Assembly: GCA_030600135.1 (NCBI GenBank)
Contig: JAUVMS010000027.1
Location: forward strand, 1 to 14,033
Length of the DNA stretch: 14,033 nucleotides
Reading direction: 5' to 3'
Source: Hyphomicrobiales bacterium
Lineage (GTDB): Bacteria > Pseudomonadota > Alphaproteobacteria > Rhizobiales > JAUVMS01
Shown here: positions 1 to 8,684 of the stretch, piece by piece
Position numbering within the stretch: the first letter of the stretch is position 1
How the letters are laid out: each line of letters begins with the position of its first letter
Made by a program: the position numbers and the translations under genes
Notes under the pieces: generated by a model
The model's input: only the letters and a program-made list of their open reading frames with translations
Databases searched by the model: none
What the model was told of the DNA's origin: nothing

Positions 1-701
1 AGCATGAGGCCGCCTGGCTCGCCAGCAATCACGCGGTGATCGAGTTGGCGGAGCCCACGGGCGACGACTTGGATCATATGGTCCTCGTCCATCCCAACAA
101 TCCCGATGGACGCACTTGGTCGCCCGATGAGCTGGCGTCGATCGGCAAGCGGCTCGGCAGCCGCGGCGGTGTCATGGCTGTCGATGAAGCCTTTGGCGAT
201 CCCTATCCGGAGCTGAGTGCCGTCCGCCATGCCGCCAATCGCGGTCTCATCGTCCTGCGCTCCTTCGGCAAGTTTTTTGGACTGGCGGGGGTTCGTTTGG
301 GGTTTGCGATCTGCGAGCCGCGACTTGCCCAGCGTTTGCGAGACCAGTTCGGTCCGTGGTCGGTGTGCGGACCGGCGATTGAAATCGGCCTTGCGGCATT
401 GAGTGACCCCGAATGGATCAAATCGGCGGGCCGAGCCTTACACAACAAGTCACACAAGCTTGACGCGATTTTGCGAGCGAGCGGCCTTGGGGTCATCGGG
501 GGAACATGGCTGTTTCGGCTGGTCGAGACACATCGGGCATGGCAGCTGCACGACGAGCTCGCGCGGCGCGGCATATGGGTCCGCAAATTTTCATACAACG
601 AGCGATGGCTGCGCTTCGGACTGCCGGCGGATGAGGCGGCGTTTGATCGCTTGGGCCGAGCGCTCGAAGAAATCCGCAGCGGTCAGTCGACGGCGGCCTG
701 A
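1..701 (+). CDS. cobD: Threonine-phosphate decarboxylase (cobalamin pathway), 5'-truncated by window edge
   Basis: This is the C-terminal portion (about 233 residues) of a PLP-dependent class I/II aminotransferase-fold enzyme that decarboxylates L-threonine-O-3-phosphate to (R)-1-amino-2-propanol phosphate, the precursor of the aminopropanol arm of B12. It is CobD in Salmonella and CobC in P. denitrificans. The reading frame is open from base 3, so the real start lies upstream of the window. Visible family motifs are HPNNPDG, VDEAFGDPYPE with the Asp that contacts the PLP pyridine nitrogen, and SFGKFFGLAGVRLGF. The AAG codon at 270–272 in that last motif encodes the lysine expected to form the Schiff base. 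The family is about 330 residues long, so roughly the first 100 are missing. It stops 8 bp before cbiB on the same strand, and CbiB uses its product. Histidinol-phosphate aminotransferases share the fold, but the context makes the cobalamin role much more likely. Confidence 0.9.
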   Translation, partial: HEAAWLASNHAVIELAEPTGDDLDHMVLVHPNNPDGRTWSPDELASIGKRLGSRGGVMAVDEAFGDPYPELSAVRHAANRGLIVLRSFGKFFGLAGVRLGFAICEPRLAQRLRDQFGPWSVCGPAIEIGLAALSDPEWIKSAGRALHNKSHKLDAILRASGLGVIGGTWLFRLVETHRAWQLHDELARRGIWVRKFSYNERWLRFGLPADEAAFDRLGRALEEIRSGQSTAA

Positions 702-709
702 AGACAACC

Positions 710-1684
710 ATGCTTGAGTTCGACGAGCGTCTGGTGGCGTTGGCGATCGCGATCGTGATCGACGCGATGCTGGGTGATCCCGGTTGGCTCTGGTCCCGCA
801 TCCCCCATCCGGTGGTTTGGGCCGGGCACGCCATCGGCGCCCTCGATGCGTGGCTCAACCGGCCCGCAGATACCGCTAGGCAACGCCGTCTCATAGGGCT
901 CGTCACTGTCGTCGTCCTCATTCTCCTGGTCGGTGCAATCGGATGGGCATTGAGCGCGTTGCTGGCGGCGAGCGGTGTCGGTATCGCGCTTGAAGCGTTC
1001 GTCGTCGCCGTGCTGATCGCACAGCGCAGCCTCTATGATCATGTCGCCGACGTGGCCCGCGGGCTCGAGCAGGGCGGGGTCGCCGGTGGTCGCGAGGCGG
1101 TTGCCCATATTGTTGGGCGTGACCCGAACTCGCTTGACGAGGCTGGCGTTGTCCGCGCGGCAATCGAGTCCACGGCGGAGAATTTCGCCGACGGTGTGGT
1201 GGCGCCGGCGCTTTGGTATCTGATCGCCGGGCTGCCCGGCATCCTGGTCTACAAGTTGATCAACACGGCCGACAGCATGATTGGGCACAAGACCGAGCGA
1301 CATCGGGAATTTGGCTGGACGGCGGCGAAGATCGATGACCTCGTGAACTGGCCCGCGGCACGACTAAGCGGTTTGCTAATTGCAGGTGCCGCCCTGATGG
1401 GTGGGTTCGATGGCCGTCGTGCTTTGCAGGTGATGCGCCGGGATGCGGGCAGCCACACGTCGCCAAACGCGGGATGGCCGGAGGCTGCGATGGCTGGCGC
1501 GCTCGGTATCGCGCTGGCTGGGCCACGGCGCTATCAGGGACGGCTGACGGACGACCCTTATTTGAACGAGGAGGGAGATAAAGAACCATCTGCACGTGAT
1601 ATCCGTCGCGCGCTCCGGGTTTTCGTGCTGGCCTGCCTCATTCAGTTTGTCATCGTCGCGCTCACAGCTTTCGTCGTGCGCTGA
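710..1684 (+). CDS. cbiB: Adenosylcobinamide-phosphate synthase CbiB (CobD in P. denitrificans)
   Basis: This integral membrane enzyme (324 aa) attaches (R)-1-amino-2-propanol O-2-phosphate to adenosylcobyrate, giving adenosylcobinamide phosphate. Family signatures are visible: LGDPGWLWSRIPHPVVWAGHAIG near the N-terminus (about residues 20–45), and in the middle VVAPALWYLIAGLPG, YKLINTADSMIGHK and WTAAKIDDLVNWPAARLSG. Hydrophobic membrane segments occur near residues 60–105, 160–180 and 215–230, with a last one at the C-terminus (about 300–322). The length matches the family. The ATG at 710 follows the upstream stop by 8 bp and has only a weak purine-rich tract, which suggests coupled translation with the decarboxylase. 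The last 43 bp overlap, tail to tail, the convergent cobQ gene. Family assignment is secure. Confidence 0.95.
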   Translation: MLEFDERLVALAIAIVIDAMLGDPGWLWSRIPHPVVWAGHAIGALDAWLNRPADTARQRRLIGLVTVVVLILLVGAIGWALSALLAASGVGIALEAFVVAVLIAQRSLYDHVADVARGLEQGGVAGGREAVAHIVGRDPNSLDEAGVVRAAIESTAENFADGVVAPALWYLIAGLPGILVYKLINTADSMIGHKTERHREFGWTAAKIDDLVNWPAARLSGLLIAGAALMGGFDGRRALQVMRRDAGSHTSPNAGWPEAAMAGALGIALAGPRRYQGRLTDDPYLNEEGDKEPSARDIRRALRVFVLACLIQFVIVALTAFVVR

Positions 1685-3156
1685 CGAGACTTAGCAATTG
1701 CCGAAACAGATTCGATGTCGAGGGCTGCCTCAAGATGGTCGGCGAGCGCATCGAGTGACTGTTCGACGGATTGCTCGTAGGCGAGGCCGTGATCGGCGCG
1801 TGAGCGCAACCGATTGAGGAAGGCATGGCGGAATTTGTCCTGGGCAAAAATGCCGTGGACATAGGTGCCGGACACGCGGCCATCGCTTGAAACGGCGCCT
1901 TCGGCTCGCCCATCAATCTCGAGAAACGGCCGGGCGAGATCACCGCCCGTGGTGCGGCCCATATGCATCTCGTAGCCTGCAACAGGTGCGCCGCTGGCCT
2001 TGTGGCGGCCGGTAACGTGCTCCAAGCGTTTCTCAGTCGTTAGAACGGTTTCCAGGTCAAGCAGCGCGAGGCCTTCGCGATCACCTGGTCGTCCCTCCAG
2101 TCCATCACGATCGCGAACCCAATTGCCAAGCATCTGGAAACCGCCGCAAAGCCCGAGGACATGGCCGCCGCGACGCAGGTGGGCCCGAAGATCGATATCC
2201 CAGCCCTGCGCGGCGAAAAAGCCCAAGTCGGCAATTGTCGATTTCGAGCCGGGCAGAATGACGAGATCGGCATCGCCTGGAAGCGGCTCGCCCGGACGGA
2301 CGAAATTGAGGGTGACATCCGGTTCCATCGACAGCGGATCGAGGTCGTCGTGGTTGGCGATGCGCGGCAGGAGCGGTACGGCAATCTTGATCCGTCGGTC
2401 GCTTTGCGACGTCGATGCCTTGCGCTCAATGTCGACCGAATCCTCGGCCGGAAGTTTGCCGGCCAGTTCGAACCAGGGCACGACGCCGACGGAACGCCAT
2501 CCGGTTCGCTCGGCAATGGTGCGAAGGCCATCATCGAAAAGGGACACATCGCCACGAAATCTGTTGACGATGAAGCCTTGGACCCGCTCTCGTTCCGACG
2601 GCGGCAGAACGGCATGGGTGCCGACGAGAGTTGCAATTACACCGCCGCGATCGATGTCGGCGACAAGGAGCACCGGCACGTCGGCGGCCTCGGCAAATCC
2701 CATGTTGGCAATATCGCTCGAACGCAAATTGACTTCGGCAGCGCTGCCGGCGCCCTCCACAATGATCAGGTCGGCATCGGCCTCCATGCGCCCGAAACTA
2801 TCGAGGACCTTGGGCATGAGCGCAGGCTTCAAGGCAAAGTAGTCTCGTGCGCGAAAACTGCCGAGACGCTCGCCGTGCACGATGACTTGCGAACCGGTTT
2901 CCGCTTCCGGCTTCAACAGCACCGGGTTCATGTGAATGGAGGCGGCAATGCCGCATGCGCGGGCCTGCAATGCTTGGGCGCGGCCGATCTCCCCACCATC
3001 GCCCGTTACGGCCGCGTTGTTGGACATGTTTTGTGGCTTGAACGGGCGGACACTGAGGCCCCGCCGCGTAAACAGCCGGCAGAGACCAGCCGCAAGCATG
3101 GACTTGCCGACATTGGAGCCCGTGCCTTGCAGCATGACTGCGGGAGTTCGTGGCAT
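1642..3156 (-). CDS. cobQ: Cobyric acid synthase CobQ (glutamine-hydrolysing)
   Basis: This enzyme amidates the b, d, e and g carboxylates of adenosylcobyrinate a,c-diamide using glutamine and ATP, giving adenosylcobyric acid. The N-terminal half is a dethiobiotin-synthetase-like ATPase domain with GTGSNVGKS at residues 11–19, followed by the family signature FKPQNMSNN. The C-terminal half is a class I glutamine amidotransferase domain with the nucleophile in GLCGGFQMLG (Cys337) and the catalytic His in YVHGIF (His434). The length is 504 aa, whereas family members are usually about 485. The excess is a basic tail, roughly the last 15 residues, lying exactly where the gene overlaps the 3' end of cbiB on the other strand. 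The ATG at 3156 starts 8 bp after the cobO stop. Its GGGG tract sits too close to the ATG for a good ribosome site, so coupling to cobO is likely. It is the last gene of the minus-strand unit. Confidence 0.96.
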   Translation of the reverse strand: MPRTPAVMLQGTGSNVGKSMLAAGLCRLFTRRGLSVRPFKPQNMSNNAAVTGDGGEIGRAQALQARACGIAASIHMNPVLLKPEAETGSQVIVHGERLGSFRARDYFALKPALMPKVLDSFGRMEADADLIIVEGAGSAAEVNLRSSDIANMGFAEAADVPVLLVADIDRGGVIATLVGTHAVLPPSERERVQGFIVNRFRGDVSLFDDGLRTIAERTGWRSVGVVPWFELAGKLPAEDSVDIERKASTSQSDRRIKIAVPLLPRIANHDDLDPLSMEPDVTLNFVRPGEPLPGDADLVILPGSKSTIADLGFFAAQGWDIDLRAHLRRGGHVLGLCGGFQMLGNWVRDRDGLEGRPGDREGLALLDLETVLTTEKRLEHVTGRHKASGAPVAGYEMHMGRTTGGDLARPFLEIDGRAEGAVSSDGRVSGTYVHGIFAQDKFRHAFLNRLRSRADHGLAYEQSVEQSLDALADHLEAALDIESVSAIAKSRQRTTKAVSATMTN

Positions 3157-3164
3157 CCCCGATA

Positions 3165-3788
3165 TCAGTACTCAATCCCAGCCTGAGCTTTGACGCCGGC
3201 ACGGAAGGGATGTTTGAGCAGCGTCATCTCGGTGGCGAGATCGGCAGCCTCGATCAGCTCAGGCTTGGCATTGCGACCGGTAACGACAACATGGCAATCG
3301 TCGGGGCGCGCGTTCAGGATCTCCAGAACTTCTTCGAGCGGAAGATAATCGTATCTGAGGGCGATGTTGAGCTCGTCGAGAATGACCAGGCGAACGCTCG
3401 GGTCTGCAATCAGCTTCTTGGCGGTCTCCCAGCCCTGTCGCGTTACCTCGATGTCGCGCTCGCGGTCCTGGGTTTCCCAAGTGAAGCCCTCGCCGACAGC
3501 ATGGATTTGTACCTGGTCGGGAAACTTGTTCAAGACATCGCGCTCACCGGAATGCCACGGGCCCTTGATGAACTGGACGATACCGACGTTTTGGCCGTGA
3601 GCAATGGCACGCATGGCCATGCCGAAAGCGGCCGTCGATTTTCCCTTGCCGGTACCGGTGTGGACGATCAAAAGGCCTTTCTCGATGGTCTTTTCGGAAA
3701 CCTTCTTGTCATGGAGCTCTTTGCGCTTCACCATTTTCTCGGCGTGCCGCGCATTCCGCTCCTCCTCCGTCATGGGTTTGGCGCTCAT
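3165..3788 (-). CDS. cobO: Cob(I)yrinic acid a,c-diamide adenosyltransferase CobO
   Basis: This cytosolic CobA/CobO/BtuR-type enzyme transfers the adenosyl group of ATP to the reduced cobalt of the corrinoid. It has 207 aa with this start, close to the family length. The nucleotide-binding loop is HTGTGKGKST (GTGKGKST at residues 45–52). Other family motifs are FIKGPWHSGE, VRLVILDELN, ALRYDYL and HVVVTGRNA. I chose the ATG at 3788 (protein MSAKPMTEEE) because AGAGGAG lies 10 nt upstream. A TTG at 3809 is in frame but lies upstream of that site, and the ATG at 3773 has no ribosome site of its own. The N-terminal ARHAEKMVKRK stretch is typical of CobO. The start lies 80 bp inside cobN, and cobQ follows after 8 bp. 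Confidence 0.95.
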   Translation of the reverse strand: MSAKPMTEEERNARHAEKMVKRKELHDKKVSEKTIEKGLLIVHTGTGKGKSTAAFGMAMRAIAHGQNVGIVQFIKGPWHSGERDVLNKFPDQVQIHAVGEGFTWETQDRERDIEVTRQGWETAKKLIADPSVRLVILDELNIALRYDYLPLEEVLEILNARPDDCHVVVTGRNAKPELIEAADLATEMTLLKHPFRAGVKAQAGIEY

Positions 3789-6700
3789 TGGTCGTTCGCT
3801 CCTCTGCAAGCATCATTAGGTAATTATAGGCGCTGTTGCGGCGCGGTTGCCAGAGCCCGCGTGCAATCGCCTCGAGAAAGCGCTCGCTCATTTCCGTGAG
3901 CGCCGCCGGATTGGCGTCCTCGAGGAATTCGAGATTGTCCGGGTCGACCAGGTAAGCCTCGAACAGCAATTCGAAATGGTGACTAGGGACGGCATTCGTG
4001 GTGGCGGCGAAACCTAGCAGATTGGTGAGCGTGGCCGACATCTCCGAGGCGCCCTTGTAGCCGTGGGTCCTGGCGGCGGCGATCCACTTCGGGTTCACGG
4101 CCCGACCGCGGACGACACGCGCAATTTCTTGTTCCAGGGTGCGTACGACAGGACGCTCGGGGCGGGAGTGATCGTTGTGATAGATGGTCGGGTGTCTGCC
4201 GCTGGTGTGTGCGGCCGCCGTCGCCATGCCGCCCTCGAATTGGAAGAAGTCTGCCGAATCCAATAGGTCGAATTCGCGGTTGTCTTGATTTTGGATAACG
4301 GCGTCGGTGCGGGCGATTAGTTCGGCAAAGCGATCATGTTCGGACTGTCCCGCAGCGCCCACGCCATAGGCATAGCCGCTCGCCTGTAAGTAGGCGCGTG
4401 CAAGCTCGGCTTGATCATGCCAGCGCCCGGCTTGAATGGTATCCTTGAGCCCAGCACCGTAAGCGCCTGGCGCGGAGCCGAAAATGCGCCGGCTGGAATG
4501 ACGGAGCGCTTCGTCGTCGATCGTACCGCTGCCCGCGCTCATACCCGCCGCGGCGCGGGCATCTGCGGCGAGTGGATTGGCGTTGGCCGGCTCGTTCAGT
4601 GCAGCAACCGCGCGGAATGCGGAATCGAGCAAATCAATCTGCGTCGGAAAGGCATCGCGGAAGAAACCCGAAATGCGGAAGACGACGTCGATGCGTGGGC
4701 GTTTCAGGTCCGAAAGTGAGATAATCTCGAAACCGGTGATGCGCCGCGAGGCCGAATCCCAGGTGGGTCGCACGCCAATGAATGCCAAAGCCTGGGCAAT
4801 ATCGTCACCGCCGGTGCGCATGTTGGAGGTGCCCCAGGCGGAAATCCCGAATTGGCGGGGCCATTCGCCGTGCTCCTGACGGTAGGCCGTGACGACACGC
4901 TCGGCCGAGGCGCAGCCGAGATGCCAAGCCGCCTCGGTCGGCAACGTGCGGCTATCGAGAGAGTAAAAATTGCGACCGGTGGGCAACACGTCGAGGCGGC
5001 CGCGGGTCGGTGCGCCGGATGGGCCCGGTGGGACAAACTGGCCGTTCAGGGCCTTGAGGACGCCGGCGAGTTCGTTGGCTCCGCAGGCCAGGACATTTGG
5101 TCGGATTTTTTCGGCGAGTTCGGTGAGCACAGCGCGGGTCGCCTGCCAGGCGTGTTCCGGCGTCCGCTCACCCGACACCAATTGAGCCGCCAGTTGCTCC
5201 AACCGTTCGACGGTATCGCCCGCCGTGCGCCAGGAGTCCTCACAAGCCTGAGACAAGGCGGCGGGACGTGGACCTTGCCAGGGTTTCGCCATTTCGCAGT
5301 CCAGCGGGTCGATTTGATCAACGCCGAGATCGGCGGCAAGTGCCCGGGTGAGCGAGGCATCGGCGCCATTGCCGTCCCTGCGTGGCAGGCGCACGAGCGC
5401 CACAAGCAGGTCTGTCAGGCGCTCGCCCGAGGGTGATCGGCCAAAGACGTGGAGCCCGTGGCGGATCTGCATCTCTTTGAGATCACAGAGAAAACTATCG
5501 AGCTTCGTCAACGCCTCGATCTCATCGTCACGGCGCTCGATGCCGCAGTCGCGATCGATACCGGTGGCGCGCGCAAGATCGAGAATGCGTTCACCGAGCA
5601 GCTTGATGCGGCGGGGATCAACGCCGGCGGCCTCGTAGTACTCATCAACCAGTGCCTCGAGATCCCTGAGTGGGCCATAACTTTCCGCGCGGGTCAGAGG
5701 CGGTGTCAGGTGATCGACGATGACGGCGCCGGCGCGTCGCTTGGCCTGGGTGCCTTCGCCCGGATCGTTGACGATGAAGGGGTAGACGTGGGGCAGCGGA
5801 CCGAAAATTGCCTCGGGATAGCAGCTCGGCGACAGCGCCATGGCTTTGCCCGGGAGCCATTCCAGGTTGCCGTGCTTGCCCATGTGGATGACGGCATGGG
5901 CGCCATAGCTATGGCGTAGCCAGGCATAAAACGCCATGTAACCGTGGGGTGGAACGATGGTCTGATCGTGGTGCGCGCCCTTGGGATCGAGGCCCTGGCC
6001 ACGACCTGGCTGAAGGGCGAGCAGCGTTTGACCAAGACGCACGGCGGGAATGGCAAAGCCATTGTGGTCATCGGCAAAAAATGGGTCGTCTTGCGGTGCT
6101 CCCCAGCGATTGATGATTTCGCTCCGAAGCTCATCTGGGAGAGCGTGCAGAGCTTCAAAGTAGATCGATAGGGGCAGCACCTCGCGAATTGCTCGCCCAT
6201 GAATACCAGCGTTGGTTGGACCGGCCTGAAGCATATGGACCAGTTCATCGGCCTCGGCGGGCAGCGCATCGACCGGATATCCGGCCGCCGCCATGGCCTG
6301 CAGCAGGCAAAGTGTACTGGCGGCGGTGTCCAGTCCGACGCCATTGGCGATTTGGCCATCGGTCGAGGGATAGTTGGAGAGAACCACGGCAATGCGGCGA
6401 GCGCCAGATCGTGTCTCTTTCAACATCACCCAGTTCTTGACAAGCTCAGCCACGAAGCGGACCCGGTCTGGCCGGGGGCGGTGCGACACGATGTTGGTCT
6501 CGGTCGCCTCGTCGTGCACTTTGTCGGCCTTGAAGGAGATTGCGCGGGTGATGATGCGGCCGTCGATTTCCGGCAACGCCACGTTCATGGCGATGTCTCG
6601 GGCGGTCAGTCCACGTGGATTATTCTCCCATCCGGATTCGTTTGCACCACAAAGAATGGCTTGCAAGACCGGACAATCGGCCCGATCAAGCGGTGTGCCG

Positions 6701-7533
6701 GTCCACGCGGTCCCAGGCTTCGATGCAGCAAAGGCGGTGGTGTTGACGACGGCCGACGGTGGTGCCGCGTCGAACAAGGAGGCAATGGTTTCGGCCGCGA
6801 CCGGATCCTTCAGGCTGGAGGCAAATATCGGTAGCGGGTTGAGGCCGAGTTCGCGGAACGCTTCGATCATGGCATCGACCGGTGCCAGGTCGCCACCTTG
6901 GATGAGCGCACGATAAAACGTCAGGGCGACTACGGGAGCATTCTCAAGCCACACGCTTTGAAGGGCTTTGAGGTCCGGGTTATCGCCATCGGGCCAATAG
7001 AGCCCGGCCGTCGGTAGCGGAACCGCCGCCGCCGGCGGCGAGCACGCGGTGACCAAATGGTCGGCAAAATTCAGAAAGTTGCGAAAATTCCGCGGCCCGC
7101 CCTCGACGAGATAGGTCCATATGCCATCGCAATCATCTTTGGGCAGCGTGGCATAGTCCTGCAGCAGGTCGTCAGGGTAGGCAGCACCGGACACAACGGC
7201 GAGTTTGATGTGGCGGCCGCGCGCCAGGCGGCGAACCTCGTCCAGGCCGTATTGCCAATAACTGGCGCCGCCCAGCACGCGAATGACGATGAGCTTGGCG
7301 TGCGACAGCGTTTGCTCGACGTAGAGGTCGATTGAAAAATTGTTAGTGAGTTGCAGGAGGTTCGCCAGCCGCAAGCTCGGGACGTCGTCACCCAGGTCTC
7401 GCTTGGCCTTGGCAAGGCCGGCGATCTCGGTATCTGCCGAGGTGAGCACGACGACATCGCCCGGCGACTGCGCCAAGTCCACCGGTTGCGAACCGTCTTC
7501 GATTCCGCCTGCTTGTGCCGTCAGCAAATGCAC
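3709..7533 (-). CDS. cobN: Aerobic cobaltochelatase, large subunit CobN
   Basis: This is the large subunit (1274 aa) of the ATP-dependent aerobic cobaltochelatase, which inserts Co2+ into hydrogenobyrinic acid a,c-diamide together with an AAA+ CobS/CobT complex. It is homologous to the magnesium-chelatase H subunit. Hallmarks are the N-terminal MHLLTAQAGGIEDG, the block HMGKHGNLEWLPGK (about residues 548–561), FGPLPHVYPFIVNDPGEGTQ, and near residue 898 ISAWGTSNMRTGGDDIAQAL. The length is typical. The start is a GTG at 7533, preceded by GAGGAG with 6-nt spacing, and it gives the usual family N-terminus. The gene follows cobW after 75 bp. The final 26 or so residues lie past the usual CobN end (about LWQPRRNSAYNYLMMLAEE) and are encoded in the overlap with cobO. 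Neither CobS nor CobT chelatase subunits are in the window. The cobS and cobT listed here are unrelated genes that share the names. Confidence 0.97.
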   Translation of the reverse strand: MHLLTAQAGGIEDGSQPVDLAQSPGDVVVLTSADTEIAGLAKAKRDLGDDVPSLRLANLLQLTNNFSIDLYVEQTLSHAKLIVIRVLGGASYWQYGLDEVRRLARGRHIKLAVVSGAAYPDDLLQDYATLPKDDCDGIWTYLVEGGPRNFRNFLNFADHLVTACSPPAAAVPLPTAGLYWPDGDNPDLKALQSVWLENAPVVALTFYRALIQGGDLAPVDAMIEAFRELGLNPLPIFASSLKDPVAAETIASLFDAAPPSAVVNTTAFAASKPGTAWTGTPLDRADCPVLQAILCGANESGWENNPRGLTARDIAMNVALPEIDGRIITRAISFKADKVHDEATETNIVSHRPRPDRVRFVAELVKNWVMLKETRSGARRIAVVLSNYPSTDGQIANGVGLDTAASTLCLLQAMAAAGYPVDALPAEADELVHMLQAGPTNAGIHGRAIREVLPLSIYFEALHALPDELRSEIINRWGAPQDDPFFADDHNGFAIPAVRLGQTLLALQPGRGQGLDPKGAHHDQTIVPPHGYMAFYAWLRHSYGAHAVIHMGKHGNLEWLPGKAMALSPSCYPEAIFGPLPHVYPFIVNDPGEGTQAKRRAGAVIVDHLTPPLTRAESYGPLRDLEALVDEYYEAAGVDPRRIKLLGERILDLARATGIDRDCGIERRDDEIEALTKLDSFLCDLKEMQIRHGLHVFGRSPSGERLTDLLVALVRLPRRDGNGADASLTRALAADLGVDQIDPLDCEMAKPWQGPRPAALSQACEDSWRTAGDTVERLEQLAAQLVSGERTPEHAWQATRAVLTELAEKIRPNVLACGANELAGVLKALNGQFVPPGPSGAPTRGRLDVLPTGRNFYSLDSRTLPTEAAWHLGCASAERVVTAYRQEHGEWPRQFGISAWGTSNMRTGGDDIAQALAFIGVRPTWDSASRRITGFEIISLSDLKRPRIDVVFRISGFFRDAFPTQIDLLDSAFRAVAALNEPANANPLAADARAAAGMSAGSGTIDDEALRHSSRRIFGSAPGAYGAGLKDTIQAGRWHDQAELARAYLQASGYAYGVGAAGQSEHDRFAELIARTDAVIQNQDNREFDLLDSADFFQFEGGMATAAAHTSGRHPTIYHNDHSRPERPVVRTLEQEIARVVRGRAVNPKWIAAARTHGYKGASEMSATLTNLLGFAATTNAVPSHHFELLFEAYLVDPDNLEFLEDANPAALTEMSERFLEAIARGLWQPRRNSAYNYLMMLAEERTTNERQTHDGGGAECAARRENGEAQRAP

Positions 7534-7554
7534 GCGCTACTCCTCGGCAGTGTT
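7518..7554 (-). promoter_or_regulatory. Ribosome binding site and GTG start of cobN
   Basis: On the minus strand GAGGAG lies 6 nt upstream of the GTG at 7533. This is the strongest ribosome site in the cobU–cobQ unit. It decides the start codon, since the resulting protein begins with the family-typical MHLL. The 75-bp gap to cobW shows no clear terminator. Confidence 0.7.
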
Positions 7555-7608
7555 CACGTCGTCGGGCTCCTAGGTGGCGCCGAATTATTTTCCTTGTCGT
7601 GTCGAACC

Positions 7609-8664
7609 TTATCCAGGCGCACGCAACATACGGATAATTGCCTCGCGGTTGAGGCCGGCTTGGCCGATCACCACCAGCTGTGTGGTGCGATCTTCGCCCT
7701 CACGCCACTCACGATCGAAGTAGCTCTCGACCCTTGGGCCGACAGCCTGAACGACCAATCGCATGGCTTTGTCGGCGACCGAGGCGAAACCCTTGAGGCG
7801 CAGGATGTCGTGCTCGACCATGGCCGCGCGTACCCGACCGGCAAATGCCTCGGGGCTTGTGATAGAGCCCAAGGGAACGACGAACGATTCAAAATCGTCG
7901 TGGTCGTGATCATGGAGATCGATGGAGAACCCTGCCGCGAGGTGTTCCTGCTCGTGATGGGAGAGCCTTTGGTCGTCTTCTGCCGCGGCCGCAAGACCAA
8001 GCACGATCTCTGGCGCCACGTCGCCCTTGCGCGTGCGGACGACGCGGACGGCCGGGCGGGCGTCTTCGGCGATACGGGTCTCGACATCGATGAGTGCGTC
8101 GTCCGACACCAAGTCGGATTTTGAAATCAGGATGAGGTCGGCGCAGGCAATCTGATCTTCGAAGAGTTCCGAGAGCGGGGTTTCGTGATCGAGGTTTTCA
8201 TCCGCCTGGCGTTGCGCCTCGACAGCGTCTTCGTCGGCCGCGAACCGACCCTCGGCGACGGCTGCTGCATCGACCAACGTAACGACACCGTCGACCGTCA
8301 CCTGAGTCTTGATCTCCGGCCAGTTGAATGCGCGCACGAGCGGCTGTGGCAGGGCCAAGCCGGAGGTCTCTATGACAATGCAGTCGGGACGCTGTGGACG
8401 GGCGAGGATTTTTTCCATGGTGGGCACAAAATCCTCGGCGACGGTGCAGCAAATGCAGCCGTTGGCGAGCTCGACAATGTCATCTTCGGTGCACGATGGA
8501 TTGCCGCAGGCCTTCAGCATTTCGCCATCAACGCCGACATCGCCAAATTCGTTGACGATAAGAGCTATGCGCCGACCATTGGCGTTCTCGATGAGGTTGC
8601 GGATGAGCGTCGATTTGCCCGCGCCCAAAAATCCGGTCACCACCGTTGTTGGAATTTTCTGCAT
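7609..8664 (-). CDS. cobW: CobW, COG0523-family GTPase associated with cobalamin synthesis
   Basis: This is a 351-aa SIMIBI-class P-loop GTPase of the CobW/COG0523 family, thought to handle cobalt delivery for cobalamin synthesis. The G domain has Walker A GFLGAGKS (residues 11–18), the metal-binding GCICC motif (Cys70, Cys72 and Cys73), the ETSGL motif near residue 100, and ISKSD at the position of the usual NKxD guanine motif. A His/Asp-rich segment DLHDHDHDD near residue 255 fits metal binding. The C-terminal CobW_C domain follows, including LRLKGF and a conserved QAVGPR stretch. The ATG at 8664 (MQKIPTTVVTG) matches the family N-terminus. The frame stays open for another 100 codons upstream, but those lie inside cobU and read as non-protein-like sequence. 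The gene lies 20 bp after cobU, and its position just before cobN supports the cobalamin-specific branch of the family rather than a zinc-related one. Confidence 0.93.
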   Translation of the reverse strand: MQKIPTTVVTGFLGAGKSTLIRNLIENANGRRIALIVNEFGDVGVDGEMLKACGNPSCTEDDIVELANGCICCTVAEDFVPTMEKILARPQRPDCIVIETSGLALPQPLVRAFNWPEIKTQVTVDGVVTLVDAAAVAEGRFAADEDAVEAQRQADENLDHETPLSELFEDQIACADLILISKSDLVSDDALIDVETRIAEDARPAVRVVRTRKGDVAPEIVLGLAAAAEDDQRLSHHEQEHLAAGFSIDLHDHDHDDFESFVVPLGSITSPEAFAGRVRAAMVEHDILRLKGFASVADKAMRLVVQAVGPRVESYFDREWREGEDRTTQLVVIGQAGLNREAIIRMLRAPG

Positions 8665-8684
8665 AGCCCGTACTTGCTCACCTA

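Noticed and set aside
2161..3186. Plus-strand ORF of 341 codons
   Set aside because: It is antisense to cobQ over nearly its whole length. High-GC codon bias leaves such open frames opposite real genes, and no protein family is recognisable in it.
3789..3809. TTG start for cobO at 3809
   Set aside because: The AGAGGAG ribosome site lies between this codon and the ATG at 3788, so the ATG is the better start.
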